Origin: Silene conica
Lineage: Eukaryota; Streptophyta; Magnoliopsida; Caryophyllales; Caryophyllaceae
Assembly (NCBI GenBank): GCA_029255685.2
Contig: CM055313.2
Coordinates: 22,421,079-22,485,078, forward strand
DNA: 64,000 nt
Reading direction: 5' to 3'
Part shown: positions 33,872 through 45,383 of the stretch, in pieces
Numbering within the stretch: the stretch's first letter is position 1
Layout: the number at the start of each line of letters is the position of its first letter
Position numbers and translations under genes: made by a program
The notes under the pieces: generated by a model
Told to the model about the DNA's origin: nothing
The model's input: only the letters and a program-made list of their open reading frames with translations
The model's database searches: none

Positions 33872-36329
33872 TGATTGAAAGTCGAAAATTGAACTACAAA
33901 TGAAAATTAAGGAATTAAAACACAATTATCGTTTTAATAATTAAACTTGTAAATTTTAAACAAGTTAAGCATCTACTTAATGATCTCTTACCCAATTAAG
34001 TAAATGATCCCGAGACCCAAATACATACTAACTTGGGCACGGTTTAGCCGATACATCCCTCATTAATATGACTCGGTAGATTAACTCCTTAATCAATTCT
34101 ACTTTTAGAACTCTCGGTCGATAAAATTACACTAATTCTTATCTTAGCCCGAACTTATTACCACTACGGTGGCTCGAATACCTTCGTCGAGATCGACCAA
34201 ATTTCAAGAAAAACGTAATCATATTACCCCACTTCACCAACGTAATAAGGTTTGTACCCCGGTTTAGCCGAGCCTACTCCCTTATGAAGAAGATCCTTCG
34301 CGGGTTCTTTACTTTTTGGTATGGCTATGTCTCGATTTTTAAATAACGTAAGAGATCTTGTCAATTTATTATCTATCTCCTTTAAGTGAACTAAGTCGGT
34401 GAATTATCGATAAATTTAATTGACACGGTCGATAACATCGATGAAATGCATGATATATGAATGACGATTTGGCTATGCATGCAACATGATAAGCATAATT
34501 AAAAGCATAAATAAAACCCTAGTATGGCCTTTCCTAAAATAGAAAATAAAGTAAATTACAAATTCGGAAACCAACTCCTTTGGTCCCTTGAACTTCACAC
34601 GCGGCACGCATCCCAAGGCAAACTCCGTCTTGGTCGGAACTCCTTTCCGAAATGGCACCGTCTTCAAGGATCTCCGGAATTACAAATAATTACAAATTTT
34701 CTATCTATTTTATACATTATAAAATAAATAAAACAATAAAATAAAGTGATACGAGATCACATTAAATTACAACCGAATCGATAAACCCTTACATTACGGG
34801 AATTATCGACTAAAAACTAAGGCCATACTAAGTAAATTACATAATTCAAAATTACGTAAATAAAATATGACATTCATAAACGATAATTAAATATGCAATG
34901 CTTATGTAAAATGCAAAACCTAAGCCAAATCGTCCTATTTAAACACGTTTTAAATATCGTTATTCGTAATAACACGGTTTCATGGAATAACGTGATTTAA
35001 ACAATTTTAAAATCACTAATCACTTTATGAATCACTATTCACAATTTAGTTAAGTTTCCTAACACATTTTAGGATTCAAAATTTAGTCTTACTCAAATTT
35101 TGAAATAACTTAACTTTTATTTTAATATTGTTCGGTTTTAATCGGTTTTACGGGAAATAGCATTAAAATAATCAAACGAGTCATAAAAATTTCGAAAATT
35201 CAAAATTCAAAATTTTGAACATACTGAAAATTTCTTAAAATTTCAGATCCTTAAAACTCAAATATTTTCGAAATACACCATTTATTTCGTAAAATAGCCG
35301 TATAATATGCATAATATTTCGAAAAATTCAAAACTATTGCAAAAATTATGAAATAAAATACTAATATAATTTTTACATCTTCCTAGACACTCCAAGCATC
35401 TGAAAATGCAGAAAAATAAGGCTGAAAACACTGTTTAAGATCTGAAAAAATAAAGTAATGATTATGACTCCTTAAACACTCAACATCAATTTTAACTCTT
35501 TAAAATTAAAATTAAAGTTTCAGAAACTTTTGGCACTAATTAAAAATATGTTGATGATCATACATAATATGACTAATATGGGTGAATTTTTCGGACCATA
35601 TAAGCAACATTTACTATTTTTAATAATTCGTGTCATATATTACGCGATTTTACCGATTAAAATCATTTCTCATGCAATATTCGAGATTAAAAGCTCAAAA
35701 TTCACATGCATGCTAGAAATAATATATGTGACACTATATTAAATTTTTATGGTCAAATTCAAACTTAAACTATTTAAGCTAAAATATGTCACTAATATTA
35801 CGATTTTTACGATAAAAATCAATATTCATGCAATATTAACGAAAAATTTTCTGAAAATTCATCATATGATTTAAATATTGCATGTGACATGTACAAAAAT
35901 TTTCATAGTTAAATTCATAATATAACTATTTATCCCATATTTAACTCATTTTATGACCTTTTAACCATTAAAAATCATAAACCATGCATAAAACCTTCAA
36001 TAATTTCGAAAATTATATATTCATAATATGTTAAATGCATGTGAGAACATATTTAAAATTCATGGCCAGAAACATTATTTAGCTATTTTTCCCAAATAAA
36101 AACATTTTTAACCGATTTTTGGCACTAATTAAACATTTTAATTACCATAATGAACAATATTATTCCATAAATCATCAAAATGACTTAAAACTATTTTAAG
36201 ACCAGAAATATATACATGCAATATGATTTTCGTGCATATCCTATATGTACTACTCATTTTCGTTTTTAATTAAAATCATATTTTCTCGCAAAAACGTATA
36301 AAATCGAGTTGCATGCAAACAACCTTATG
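33872..36329 (-). other. Long AT-rich leader of the inner element
   Basis: 2.46 kb lies between PBS and gag, very AT-rich with runs of 'aaaattc' and 'atgcaat' words. It has no coding frame of note. It presumably contains the packaging signal. Such a long leader is unusual for Copia elements. Confidence 0.6.
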
Positions 36330-36341
36330 GCTCTGATACCA
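36330..36341 (-). promoter_or_regulatory. Primer binding site (tRNA-iMet) of the inner element
   Basis: Minus-strand TGGTATCAGAGC, two bases inside the 5' LTR, is complementary to the 3' end of plant initiator tRNA-Met. Confidence 0.9.
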
Positions 36342-36343
36342 AT

Positions 36344-37623
36344 TGTTGGTTTCACTAGGTAGTCATACTAGCTAATGTACTATTATTAGTCTTACTAATG
36401 TACTAATTAATCTCATATTAATTTAGTTTAGCCAATCTTAATCTTATGCATGCAAAATAAAAGCGGAAATAATGAGAATCGTATTCTTACAACCGGTCCG
36501 AAATGTGCTAAGGACGATCCTCCAAAAGCAACCAAGTAAGCTTGCCTCCAATGAGTGCGCACCAAGACTTACCCTTAAACACCGATGACCGAACACGAGC
36601 TAGGTGACGGAAATGGTTGCCTTAAAACCGTGTACTAATACTTATTATTAGTATACTAGAAAATATTATGTCAATAATATTTAGGAGGATTTTGTGTATA
36701 TTTCTTACTCTAAGGAAAAATACAACATGAGGTTTTACCTTTCTTACACTAGAAAAGATGAACATGGGTTAGTTTTATTAGTGAACAATTCACTTATTAT
36801 ATATTGTAGTGTGTCGTGTGACTTTGTGTTTGTGTGTATGGGAAGACTAAAATAGATTGCTTGTCTCTTATACATGCAATTAGGTTTGCATGGCTACATA
36901 TAGGTATCATACCTACACAATCATTAAGTCTTAGTCATACACTAATTTAAACAAATTAGCCCTTATTATACACACCACCACACGCCACTCTTGTGTAAAA
37001 TGTACTTTCATTTTACAAATTGTAATTTGTACAATTGTGTAATATGTAACATCTTATGTGACATAAATCAATTGTATTAATTTAAAATATATATTTATCA
37101 TATAAATATTATTTCTAAATTAATTAAATCACATTTAACAAATTATTTAGTAATTCATAATTACCGTCTCAAAATATGGTTATTATATTAATCGTCAATA
37201 CGATATACAACATTTGTTATAACCACGAACCCATCTCATTCCAATTTCGACATTTCATAAATATCAATTAACATTTGACAATTGACACATTTCAATTTCA
37301 AATATAAATCTTACCTTAAGATTCAACCTCAAATTTCTCAATACACGGTTTCAAGAATATCGATCAATCTGTATCCTATACAATTAATCAATACATGTTT
37401 AAAGGGGTCAGTCCTAGAGGTGTGACCTAAAGGGATCAACTGACCACCACCGTCATACGACAGTAATGTTAAACTCTAGTCAGCCAATCATTACCGATTA
37501 ATGTTGGTCAGTTGACTATATCAAATATCGGATCGTCCCTTGCATATTCTTTTCATAAGATTTATGACAATGATTTTTATCACTGTCGTGATCGCACTAT
37601 TGTTGAGGACACATTTCCCAACA
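36344..37623 (-). repeat. 5' LTR of the inner element
   Basis: 1,280 bp, matching 29214-30492 apart from a one-base A indel. Confidence 0.93.
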
Positions 37624-38831
37624 GTTAGCCCACCACCAACACCACGCACAACCCCCACACACTGCCGGCAACCACCAGCGACCACCCCCACCATGGCCAC
37701 TACACCCCAGACCACCACCAGGGTGGTCGACTCTCTCCGGCGAGGTGGACCAGGGGCTCTAACACCCCTGCTTCTTCACTCTTAACCCGCGGCAACCCAA
37801 AACAGACTGTCACCACCACCGCCACAATCTGCCAGGCCACCGGCAAACACCACCATTAGAACCCCTGTCCCACAACCAACAGACAGTGGTGGTACCACCG
37901 CACCGACCTCCCCCTAGTCATCGGTGGTACCACCCCCAAACCAGTCTACCCAAAGCAACTACTTAAAACCAGCAGCCGTTCCCCTGATTCCTTCTAAAAC
38001 CACCGTGAAAACAACCCCCTTGACCACCATACAACCCTACCCTTAACACCACGACAACACCCAGACTACCCCTGACTCCCCTTTGACACGAATCATCACC
38101 CACGACTCCTTCTTTTATCACACAGAGACAAGGAAGACAACACAAAACCCATAGACCCGACAACCATGCTGAAACCACTGTAACCAGGGGTGATAAACAC
38201 CCCTGTCGACACCGCCGGTGACTCCTACAACCACCCAGATCAACCTCCTGACCAACCTCCAGACACTAGAAAAAATAACAACACAAAAACAAACCCAAAC
38301 CCGACACTCAAACCCCTCTCGAAAACAGTGACAAAACAAGAGACCCTTAACAAAACAAACAACAAATTAACACAGGCTGCGCATACCTGTTTTCTGATCT
38401 AATTCGAAGGGTCTAAACGGAGGTGAACCACCGTGGGGATCTGACCTTCTTGAAGGGTGATGTCGGCTGAGCAAGATGGGGTAGGTTAGAGTGTGTAGAT
38501 AGGTCAGAAAGTTGACTCGAAATCCTTCTTATAAGGCGGCTGATATGAACAAAGTGAGGGTTTGCTGTTTTAACAACATGAGCGTGGGCTGTTTACACAG
38601 ATTTCGAGGCCCATGGCCGAGCTGTACTAGGTCCAAGGTTCGAGCCACACAAACAACCTTCTACAAACATTAACTTAGGGTGGATAGATCCCCCTTTCAA
38701 ACCCCACCAACGACTCAAAACACTCCATGAAACGAGCACTAGCGAACTAGTATTGGGTAAGCTAATCGCTCCATCGTGAAATCACTATAAATGATCAAGA
38801 TAAAATCGTATCTAAAATTCGAGGTATTACA

Positions 38832-38844
38832 GTCTTTCCCCCTT
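38832..38844 (-). promoter_or_regulatory. Polypurine tract of the outer element
   Basis: Minus-strand AAGGGGGAAAGAC directly adjoins the 3' LTR. Confidence 0.85.
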
Positions 38845-38932
38845 AAAAAGAACTTCGTCCCGAAGTTCGACAACACTCAAACGACAAAACAAACAACTCA
38901 AACAAACTACTAACACAAAATAACTCAAAAGC

Positions 38933-41900
38933 TTACTTAAAACACAGAATGTTACATTCCACCCCCCTTAAAGAAAAGTTACGTCCGCGTAACTTACCTC
39001 GATCAAACAAATGTGGGTAACGCTCCCTCATGGCTGCCTCAGGCTCCCACGTAGCCTCCTCCTGATTATGGTTGGTCCAAAGGACCTTTACCAAGGACGT
39101 CTCGCCATTGCGAGTCTTTCGTACCTTCCTGTCCAGAATTTCCCTCGGAGTCTCAATGTAGGCCAACTGCTCATCGACCTCAATCACCTCATGCCGAAGC
39201 ACATGTGATGGGTCACTCACGTATTTCCTCAACTGGGACACATGAAACACATTATGGACCTTGGATAGGGTTGGAGGCAAAGCTAATCGATATGCCACCT
39301 CTCCAACTCTGTCCAAGATCTCAAATGGTCCAATAAATTTCTGACTCAGTTTACCACGCTTGCCAAACCTCATCACACCCTTCATCGGAGAGACCTTCAG
39401 TAGAACTTTCTCTCCTACCTCAAACGAAATATCACTCCTTTTCAAATCCGCATAGCTCTTCTGTCGATCCTGAGCAGCCCTCATCCTCTGTCGTATAATC
39501 TGAACCTGCTCTACCATCTCCTGAATCATATCCGGCCCCAAAGTCACAACGTCAGCTCGATCATCCCAACACACAGGGCTCCGACACTTCCTTCCGTATA
39601 AAGCCTCGAATGGGGCCATGCCTATGCTCGCATGATAACTGTTATTATAGGAAAACTCGATCAATCCCAGTCGATCCTCCCAAGATCCTCCGAAATCAAG
39701 TACACAAGCTCTCAACATATCCTCAAGAGTCTGAATCGTCCGCTCAGTCTGACCATCAGTAGCTGGATGAAAAGCTGTACTCATCTTCAATTGGGTTCCC
39801 AAAGCAGCCTGCAGCTCCTGCCAAAATCTGGATATAAACCTCGAGTCCCGATCTGAAACGATGTCCTTGGGTACGCCATGGAGTTTAACTACATTCTGAA
39901 CATAGGACTTAGCCAACTCGGCTTTACTCCAGGTATCTTTCATGGGAATAAAGTGAGCTGACTTAGTCAAACGATCCACGATCACCCAAATCATGTTGTT
40001 GCCCCTCTGGGTCCGAGGCAACCCCACGATAAAGTCCATCGAAATATTCTCCCACTTCCACTCTGGTACATCCAACGGTTGAACTTTCCCTTGAGGTCTC
40101 TTATGCTCCCCTTTCACTCGCTGACACGTCAAACACCTCGAGACAAACTCTGCGACCTCCTTCTTCATATTCGGCCACCAAAACGTCTTCTTAAGGTCCT
40201 TATACAGCTTATCACCCCCTGGGTGAACAGAATAAGGAGTAGCATGAGCTTCAGTCAGGATCTTCTTCTTTAGCTCCTCAACATTCGGTACACACCATCG
40301 CCCACTGAACCTCAAACTACCGTCGGTATGAATACTGAACTTGGATGCCCCATCACCATTCCCATTTTCCACCATCGAACGCCACTTCTGGATTCTCTCA
40401 TCGCTCTCCTGTAACTCCCGAATCTCCCCATACAACTCAGGCTCCACAGTCAGATCACCAAGAGTGTCCCCTTTCCGGATCATGAATATTCCCATCTCCC
40501 TTAGTTCACCATACAACCTTCCTCTCGATCTGGCACAATCCAAACCATGAATTGACTTCCTACTTAAAGCGTCAGCTACCACATTTGCCTTGCCTTCGTG
40601 ATAGACAATCTGCATATCATAATCTCCGATCAACTCTATCCACCTCCTCTGCCTCATGTTCAACTCTTTCTGGGTGTAGATATATTTCAGGCTCTTATGG
40701 TCAGAAAACACCTTAAAAGTGGCTCCATAAAGGTAATGACGCCACAATTTCAGTGCAAAGACCACAGCGCCCAACTCCAAATCATGAGTCGGATAATTCT
40801 CCTCGTAGGTCTTCAACTGGCGAGAAGCATACGCGATCACTCTACCATTCTGCATTAGCACACAACCCAACCCATGCTTTGAAGCGTCGGTGTATACCTC
40901 AAAATTATCACTCCCAACTGGCAAGGCCAGGATAGGAGCTGTTGTCAGGCGTTCCTTAAGGGTTAGGAATGCCTTCTCACTTCCATTGTACTGATTCTGA
41001 TATGAACGGTTCTGATTGCTGTTGTTGTAATTCCTCTGATAGTTGCTGCTGCCCCCAGACTTCGCACCCCCACCATAGTTTGTCATGGGTGTGCGATAGC
41101 CACTGCTGCCGTAGGACTGAGTGCGAGGCCCCTGGTATCCGGATGTAGGTGTACGATAGCCCCCGGACTGATTTCCTCCAGACGAACGACACACCGCCTG
41201 CTTATGTCCCCTCTTTCCACAGCCGAAACACACAATTCCTGCCGAACCACTGCCAGAAACCCCACTCATGTGATTTCCCCCACTCTGATTTCTCCCACCA
41301 CCAGAGGCACTACTCCCGAAATACCCACTGAACTTGTTATTACTTTGCTTTTTCGATCCTGAACCCTCTGCTACTGTTTCAGCTTTCCTCTTTTCTGCCT
41401 TGGACTGTTTGTCCTTTTTGATCATAACTGAAAGCCTCTCCGCCGCCCCAGCCCGTAAATAGATGTCACGGATTGTGGTGGGCGGAGCTGCAATCAGTCT
41501 CTTTTTGATGGCGATTGATAATCCCCTCTCAAATTTCATGGCTAGCATAGCATCGTCGAAACCCATGTCTCCCACGTAGTGCACCAACTGGATGAACTTC
41601 CTGTAGTAAGCCTCTACGGTCATGTCCTCCGTCATCTGGAATGAATCGAACTCCTCCCTCAGCTTGCTCTTTTGGAATTCTGGTAAAAACGCCTCGTTCA
41701 GAACCCCCTTGAATGCATCCCACGGAACAAACGCGGATCCACCCTCTATAGCTGCTTCCCGGAGCTCTCCCTTATTCGCGGTCCACCAGTCTCCAGCCAT
41801 ACCCCTCAGATAGTGGGCAGCCTGGTCCACCATCAGTTCCTCAGGGCAGTCCACCAACTCGAACAGGTTACCGAATTCTCTGCACCAGGCCCCCAGCAAA

Positions 41901-42064
41901 TGAGGCTCACCCTCCCCGGTGAAATGGGTGGGTTGGTGCCTTGCAATTATCGTGCTCATTTTCGCGGAGTCCATTCGTTTAGCCTTTAGAGTCTCAATCT
42001 CAGCTCGTAAAAGATCTAGCTCCTCTTGTGTGATGTTAGCGAGGTTGTCTCTTCGCGGAGGCAT
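38933..42064 (-). CDS. Gag-RNase H-integrase-chromodomain polyprotein with protease and RT deleted
   Basis: The start at 42064 (MPPRRDNLANIT) gives 1,043 residues with no stop or frameshift. Order: Gag (~45-250, HFTGEGEPHLLGAWCREF), zinc knuckle CFGCGKRGHKQAVC (279-292), Gly/Ser/Asn/Tyr-rich linker, then at about residue 360 an abrupt join to the end of RT's connection region (SEKAFLTLKERL). RNase H follows with Asp393, Glu430, Asp455, Asp498. Integrase has a zinc finger (His607, His614, Cys644, Cys647) and catalytic Asp677, Asp738, Glu774 with D-35-E spacing. The chromodomain is at ~970-1020. Full relatives are about 1,500 residues; the aspartic protease (DTG/DSG) and RT fingers-palm (YxDD) are absent. 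The join is near 40975-40985. The product could supply Gag and integrase but not reverse transcription. Confidence 0.93.
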   Translation of the reverse strand: MPPRRDNLANITQEELDLLRAEIETLKAKRMDSAKMSTIIARHQPTHFTGEGEPHLLGAWCREFGNLFELVDCPEELMVDQAAHYLRGMAGDWWTANKGELREAAIEGGSAFVPWDAFKGVLNEAFLPEFQKSKLREEFDSFQMTEDMTVEAYYRKFIQLVHYVGDMGFDDAMLAMKFERGLSIAIKKRLIAAPPTTIRDIYLRAGAAERLSVMIKKDKQSKAEKRKAETVAEGSGSKKQSNNKFSGYFGSSASGGGRNQSGGNHMSGVSGSGSAGIVCFGCGKRGHKQAVCRSSGGNQSGGYRTPTSGYQGPRTQSYGSSGYRTPMTNYGGGAKSGGSSNYQRNYNNSNQNRSYQNQYNGSEKAFLTLKERLTTAPILALPVGSDNFEVYTDASKHGLGCVLMQNGRVIAYASRQLKTYEENYPTHDLELGAVVFALKLWRHYLYGATFKVFSDHKSLKYIYTQKELNMRQRRWIELIGDYDMQIVYHEGKANVVADALSRKSIHGLDCARSRGRLYGELREMGIFMIRKGDTLGDLTVEPELYGEIRELQESDERIQKWRSMVENGNGDGASKFSIHTDGSLRFSGRWCVPNVEELKKKILTEAHATPYSVHPGGDKLYKDLKKTFWWPNMKKEVAEFVSRCLTCQRVKGEHKRPQGKVQPLDVPEWKWENISMDFIVGLPRTQRGNNMIWVIVDRLTKSAHFIPMKDTWSKAELAKSYVQNVVKLHGVPKDIVSDRDSRFISRFWQELQAALGTQLKMSTAFHPATDGQTERTIQTLEDMLRACVLDFGGSWEDRLGLIEFSYNNSYHASIGMAPFEALYGRKCRSPVCWDDRADVVTLGPDMIQEMVEQVQIIRQRMRAAQDRQKSYADLKRSDISFEVGEKVLLKVSPMKGVMRFGKRGKLSQKFIGPFEILDRVGEVAYRLALPPTLSKVHNVFHVSQLRKYVSDPSHVLRHEVIEVDEQLAYIETPREILDRKVRKTRNGETSLVKVLWTNHNQEEATWEPEAAMRERYPHLFDRGKLRGRNFSLRGVECNILCFK

Positions 42065-42613
42065 ACTATAATACAACAGAAAAAGGAATGAGTCCCGACT
42101 CGCGTGGGTACCCATTAGGGTTAGGGTTAAGACCCCTAAACAATAGAGTCTAGCATCAACTATCAGATTGAGTATTATAAAGCTATAACATGGCTCGGGA
42201 TCATATAACCGCATATCACTAGACATAATGAGAAAGGAAAAGAAAGCATTTACTGATATGTTTCAAAATACTTCACATAACCACATAAGTTCACACTTCT
42301 TTATTCAACAAATAAAATCCCTTTCATGTTCATGCCCCTCTCGGCTAGTCCAATTTAGTTTCATATACTCAAGTTTGCATGGATACTTTATCACAACATA
42401 TCATTACTTCCATCCTTTCCTAATCTACCCTTATTCGCTCGTATTTCACTCTGGGTTCCCGGGTAAAACTGATAGGGCCAATGGTTCGGTGTGAGGGGGC
42501 CCCAGACTCATACTTCCCCTTTTGTGTGCTCCTAACAGTCCTATCCCGGGGTTCATTTTATTTAGACTCTCCTACATTCATTAGGTTCATTAGGTTAGGC
42601 CTGAGGATCGTTC
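42065..42613 (-). other. Leader of the outer element
   Basis: About 550 bp between PBS and the gag start. The frame upstream of MPPRRDN stays open to 42226 but lacks Gag-like sequence, so the MPPRRDN start is preferred. Confidence 0.6.
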
Positions 42614-42625
42614 GCTCTGATACCA
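42614..42625 (-). promoter_or_regulatory. Primer binding site (tRNA-iMet) of the outer element
   Basis: Minus-strand TGGTATCAGAGC, three bases inside the 5' LTR. It has the same 12 bases as the inner element's PBS. Confidence 0.9.
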
Positions 42626-42628
42626 CTT

Positions 42629-44969
42629 TGTAACACCCCCATTTATTTAAGGACCTGAACTAGGACTCCTCAGATAAATAAGAGTGTTACCATCTCGGTT
42701 TCCCGAGGCAGTAGATACAAAGGAAGATAAATAGTACTTTAAATATAAAGTTAACTCAAACTTATTTTACATCCGTGTCCAAAAGTCTTAGCAAAAATAA
42801 AGTACAACTCATAAAACTGACTAAGTGATCTAGACATCTACTCTAGTCTTGATCCAAGCTCTTCCTCCCATAGCTTCCCCCTTAGTCTCAGCACCTGTCA
42901 TTCTGCTCCCCACAATTGGTTCATCACAGGTGATCACGAATACACAGGGTCAACCACGAGGTTGAGTAGGTAAAAGAATAAGTAAAACAACAATATAATA
43001 AACTCCGCGCTGATCCAACACCATATATATACTCCGCACCGATCCAACGCCATAAATACTCCGCACCGATCCAACACCATAAATATACTCCGCACCGATC
43101 CAACGCCATAAATACTCCGCACCGATCCAACACCATAGCACAAGGCCCATTATATATATATCGTAACAATGTCTCAAAAGATATACATAGCACAATATAA
43201 CTTTCACATGGGATTATAACATAAACATGCTTATTAACACAATAGAACAGATTACACATTATTGTAAACCAGTATTTTCCCCTACCTGAAATAGTAGGTA
43301 CGCAGATAAACCCCAAGGCTTGTTCAGAAATGTTCCACGCGAAACCCGCTTCCTAAACAAATATTATATAATTAATAAACACCCTATATCTCGTAATACG
43401 TGTTCACATTCTATTTATAGAAACTTCCTATATTTAGAAAGCTTCCCAACAACCGAGGTTTCTCAAAATAGTACTTTCTAAATATAGTAACTTCTAAAAA
43501 TAGCAGCTTCCAAAAATAGATACTTGATTTTGAAATTCAAACTATACATTAATACCCACTTAAAACCTCCCAAAACATATCTCTTAACAAAATCTTTACT
43601 ATAAATAAAAGATATCAATACTATAAATAATAAATATATTATGAATAATAATAATAATACTAATGAGTAAGATATTAATAAAAGTTTACTAATAAAACTA
43701 ATACCAAAACTACACCCTACACGACCCAACTCACGACTCACTACCCAACGCACCCCATGGTGTTAGCCCACCACCAACACCACGCACAACCCCCACACAC
43801 TGCCGGCAACCACCAGCGACCACCCCCACCATGGCCACTACACCCCAGACCACCACCAGGGTGGTCGACTCTCTCCGGCGAGGTGGACCAGGGGCTCTAA
43901 CACCCCTGCTTCTTCACTCTTAACCCGCGGCAACCCAAAACAGACTGTCACCACCACCGCCACAATCTGCCAGGCCACCGGCAAACACCACCATTAGAAC
44001 CCCTGTCCCACAACCAACAGACAGTGGTGGTACCACCGCACCGACCTCCCCCTAGTCATCGGTGGTACCACCCCCAAACCAGTCTACCCAAAGCAACTAC
44101 TTAAAACCAGCAGCCGTTCCCCTGATTCCTTCTAAAACCACCGTGAAAACAACCCCCTTGACCACCATACAACCCTACCCTTAACACCACGACAACACCC
44201 AGACTACCCCTGACTCCCCTTTGACACGAATCATCACCCACGACTCCTTCTTTTATCACACAGAGACAAGGAAGACAACACAAAACCCATAGACCCGACA
44301 ACCATGCTGAAACCACTGTAACCAGGGGTGATAAACACCCCTGTCGACACCGCCGGTGACTCCTACAACCACCCAGATCAACCTCCTGACCAACCTCCAG
44401 ACACTAGAAAAAATAACAACACAAAAACAAACCCAAACCCGACACTCAAACCCCTCTCGAAAACAGTGACAAAACAAGAGACCCTTAACAAAACAAACAA
44501 CAAATTAACACAGGCTGCGCATACCTGTTTTCTGATCTAATTCGAAGGGTCTAAACGGAGGTGAACCACCGTGGGGATCTGACCTTCTTGAAGGGTGATG
44601 TCGGCTGAGCAAGATGGGGTAGGTTAGAGTGTGTAGATAGGTCAGAAAGTTGACTCGAAATCCTTCTTATAAGGCGGCTGATATGAACAAAGTGAGGGTT
44701 TGCTGTTTTAACAACATGAGCGTGGGCTGTTTACACAGATTTCGAGGCCCATGGCCGAGCTGTACTAGGTCCAAGGTTCGAGCCACACAAACAACCTTCT
44801 ACAAACATTAACTTAGGGTGGATAGATCCCCCTTTCAAACCCCACCAACGACTCAAAACACTCCATGAAACGAGCACTAGCGAACTAGTATTGGGTAAGC
44901 TAATCGCTCCATCGTGAAATCACTATAAATGATCAAGATAAAATCGTATCTAAAATTCGAGGTATTACA
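42629..44969 (-). repeat. 5' LTR of the outer element, uninterrupted
   Basis: 2,341 bp, TG...CA. It has the empty site for the inner element at the gttag following 'catggt' (43762-43766). Its minisatellite copy is at 43003-43138. Confidence 0.95.
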
Positions 44970-45014
44970 ACGGATATATACCTATCACAAGGGACACTTG
45001 CTGATTTTTTTAGG

Positions 45015-45383
45015 AGGTCATAGCCTATCTTTTTCAGTATTTGAATTGTTTGGTTGACACTTTGAAAACACATGAATTGCAAAGTCCATGATTTGCAAAA
45101 TATGGGTTGTTTGGTTGCCATAGTTTTTGTAAAATGGATGAATTAGAAGTTTCTAAGAACTTCCGATGCTTACATAATGTAGGAACTCGCTTACCTACTC
45201 CCCTTGGTCATTCGAAGTTTCTGTAGAATTCAATTCCTACATTTGCAATCAAACACTTTCAAATTCACCCGAATTGGATGTGGAACTTATTTCCCATAAA
45301 TTGTAAGTTCTTCGGAAAATTAATTTCCCTAATCAACCAAACAACTCCTAAAAAAAGGTCATAGCCTATCTTTTTTGGTATTT
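45015..45383. repeat. 28-bp direct repeats flanking a MITE-like insert
   Basis: 'aggtcatagcctatcttttt' begins both 45015-45042 and 45356-45383 (three differences in 28 bp, all near the end). Between them lies a segment with ends 'ttgtttggttgac' and 'caaccaaacaactcc', a PIF/Harbinger-like terminal pair. Confidence 0.65.

Larger units (their letters stand above)
29214..37623 (-). mobile_element. Inner Ty1/Copia-like gag-only retrotransposon
   Basis: An 8,410-bp element with LTRs 29214-30492 and 36344-37623 (TGTTGGTTTC...TTCCCAACA) and perfect 5-bp target duplication gttag (29209-29213, 37624-37628). The uninterrupted LTR of the outer element has a single gttag at the same place. The LTRs appear identical except for one extra A in the right copy (around 37400), so this is a very recent insertion. 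The only coding region is gag; no protease, integrase, RT or RNase H motif was seen in any frame. It therefore needs enzymes from another element. Confidence 0.92.
28076..38831 (-). repeat. 3' LTR of the outer element, split in two parts
   Basis: Part one is 28076-29213 and part two 37629-38831, together 2,341 bp after removing the inner element and one copy of its target duplication. Both parts match 42629-44969 in order with constant offsets (14,553 and 6,138). Small open frames inside exist identically in both LTR copies and have no domain. Confidence 0.95.
28076..44969 (-). mobile_element. Outer Ty3/Gypsy chromovirus-type retrotransposon, interrupted by a second element
   Basis: Its own length is about 8.48 kb; it spans 16.9 kb because of the insertion at 29214-37623. 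Two 2,341-bp LTRs (TGTAACACCC...GTATTACA) flank a 3.8-kb interior with PBS, one long gag-pol-like frame and PPT, all on the minus strand. Flanking words acgaa (28071-28075) and acgga (44970-44974) fit a 5-bp target duplication with one later change. The LTR pair differs by one visible substitution (28459 C, 43012 T), so the insertion is young. Lineage (Tekay/Del) is inferred from the chromodomain and integrase type. Confidence 0.93.

Noticed and set aside
37963..38402. Plus and minus open frames (e.g. a Pro/Asn-rich plus frame at 38190) repeated at 44101-44540
   Set aside because: They lie within the duplicated LTR, overlap on opposite strands, and have no recognisable family.
39011..41813. 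Plus-strand frames opposite the Gypsy polyprotein
   Set aside because: They are antisense shadows of the long minus-strand coding frame.
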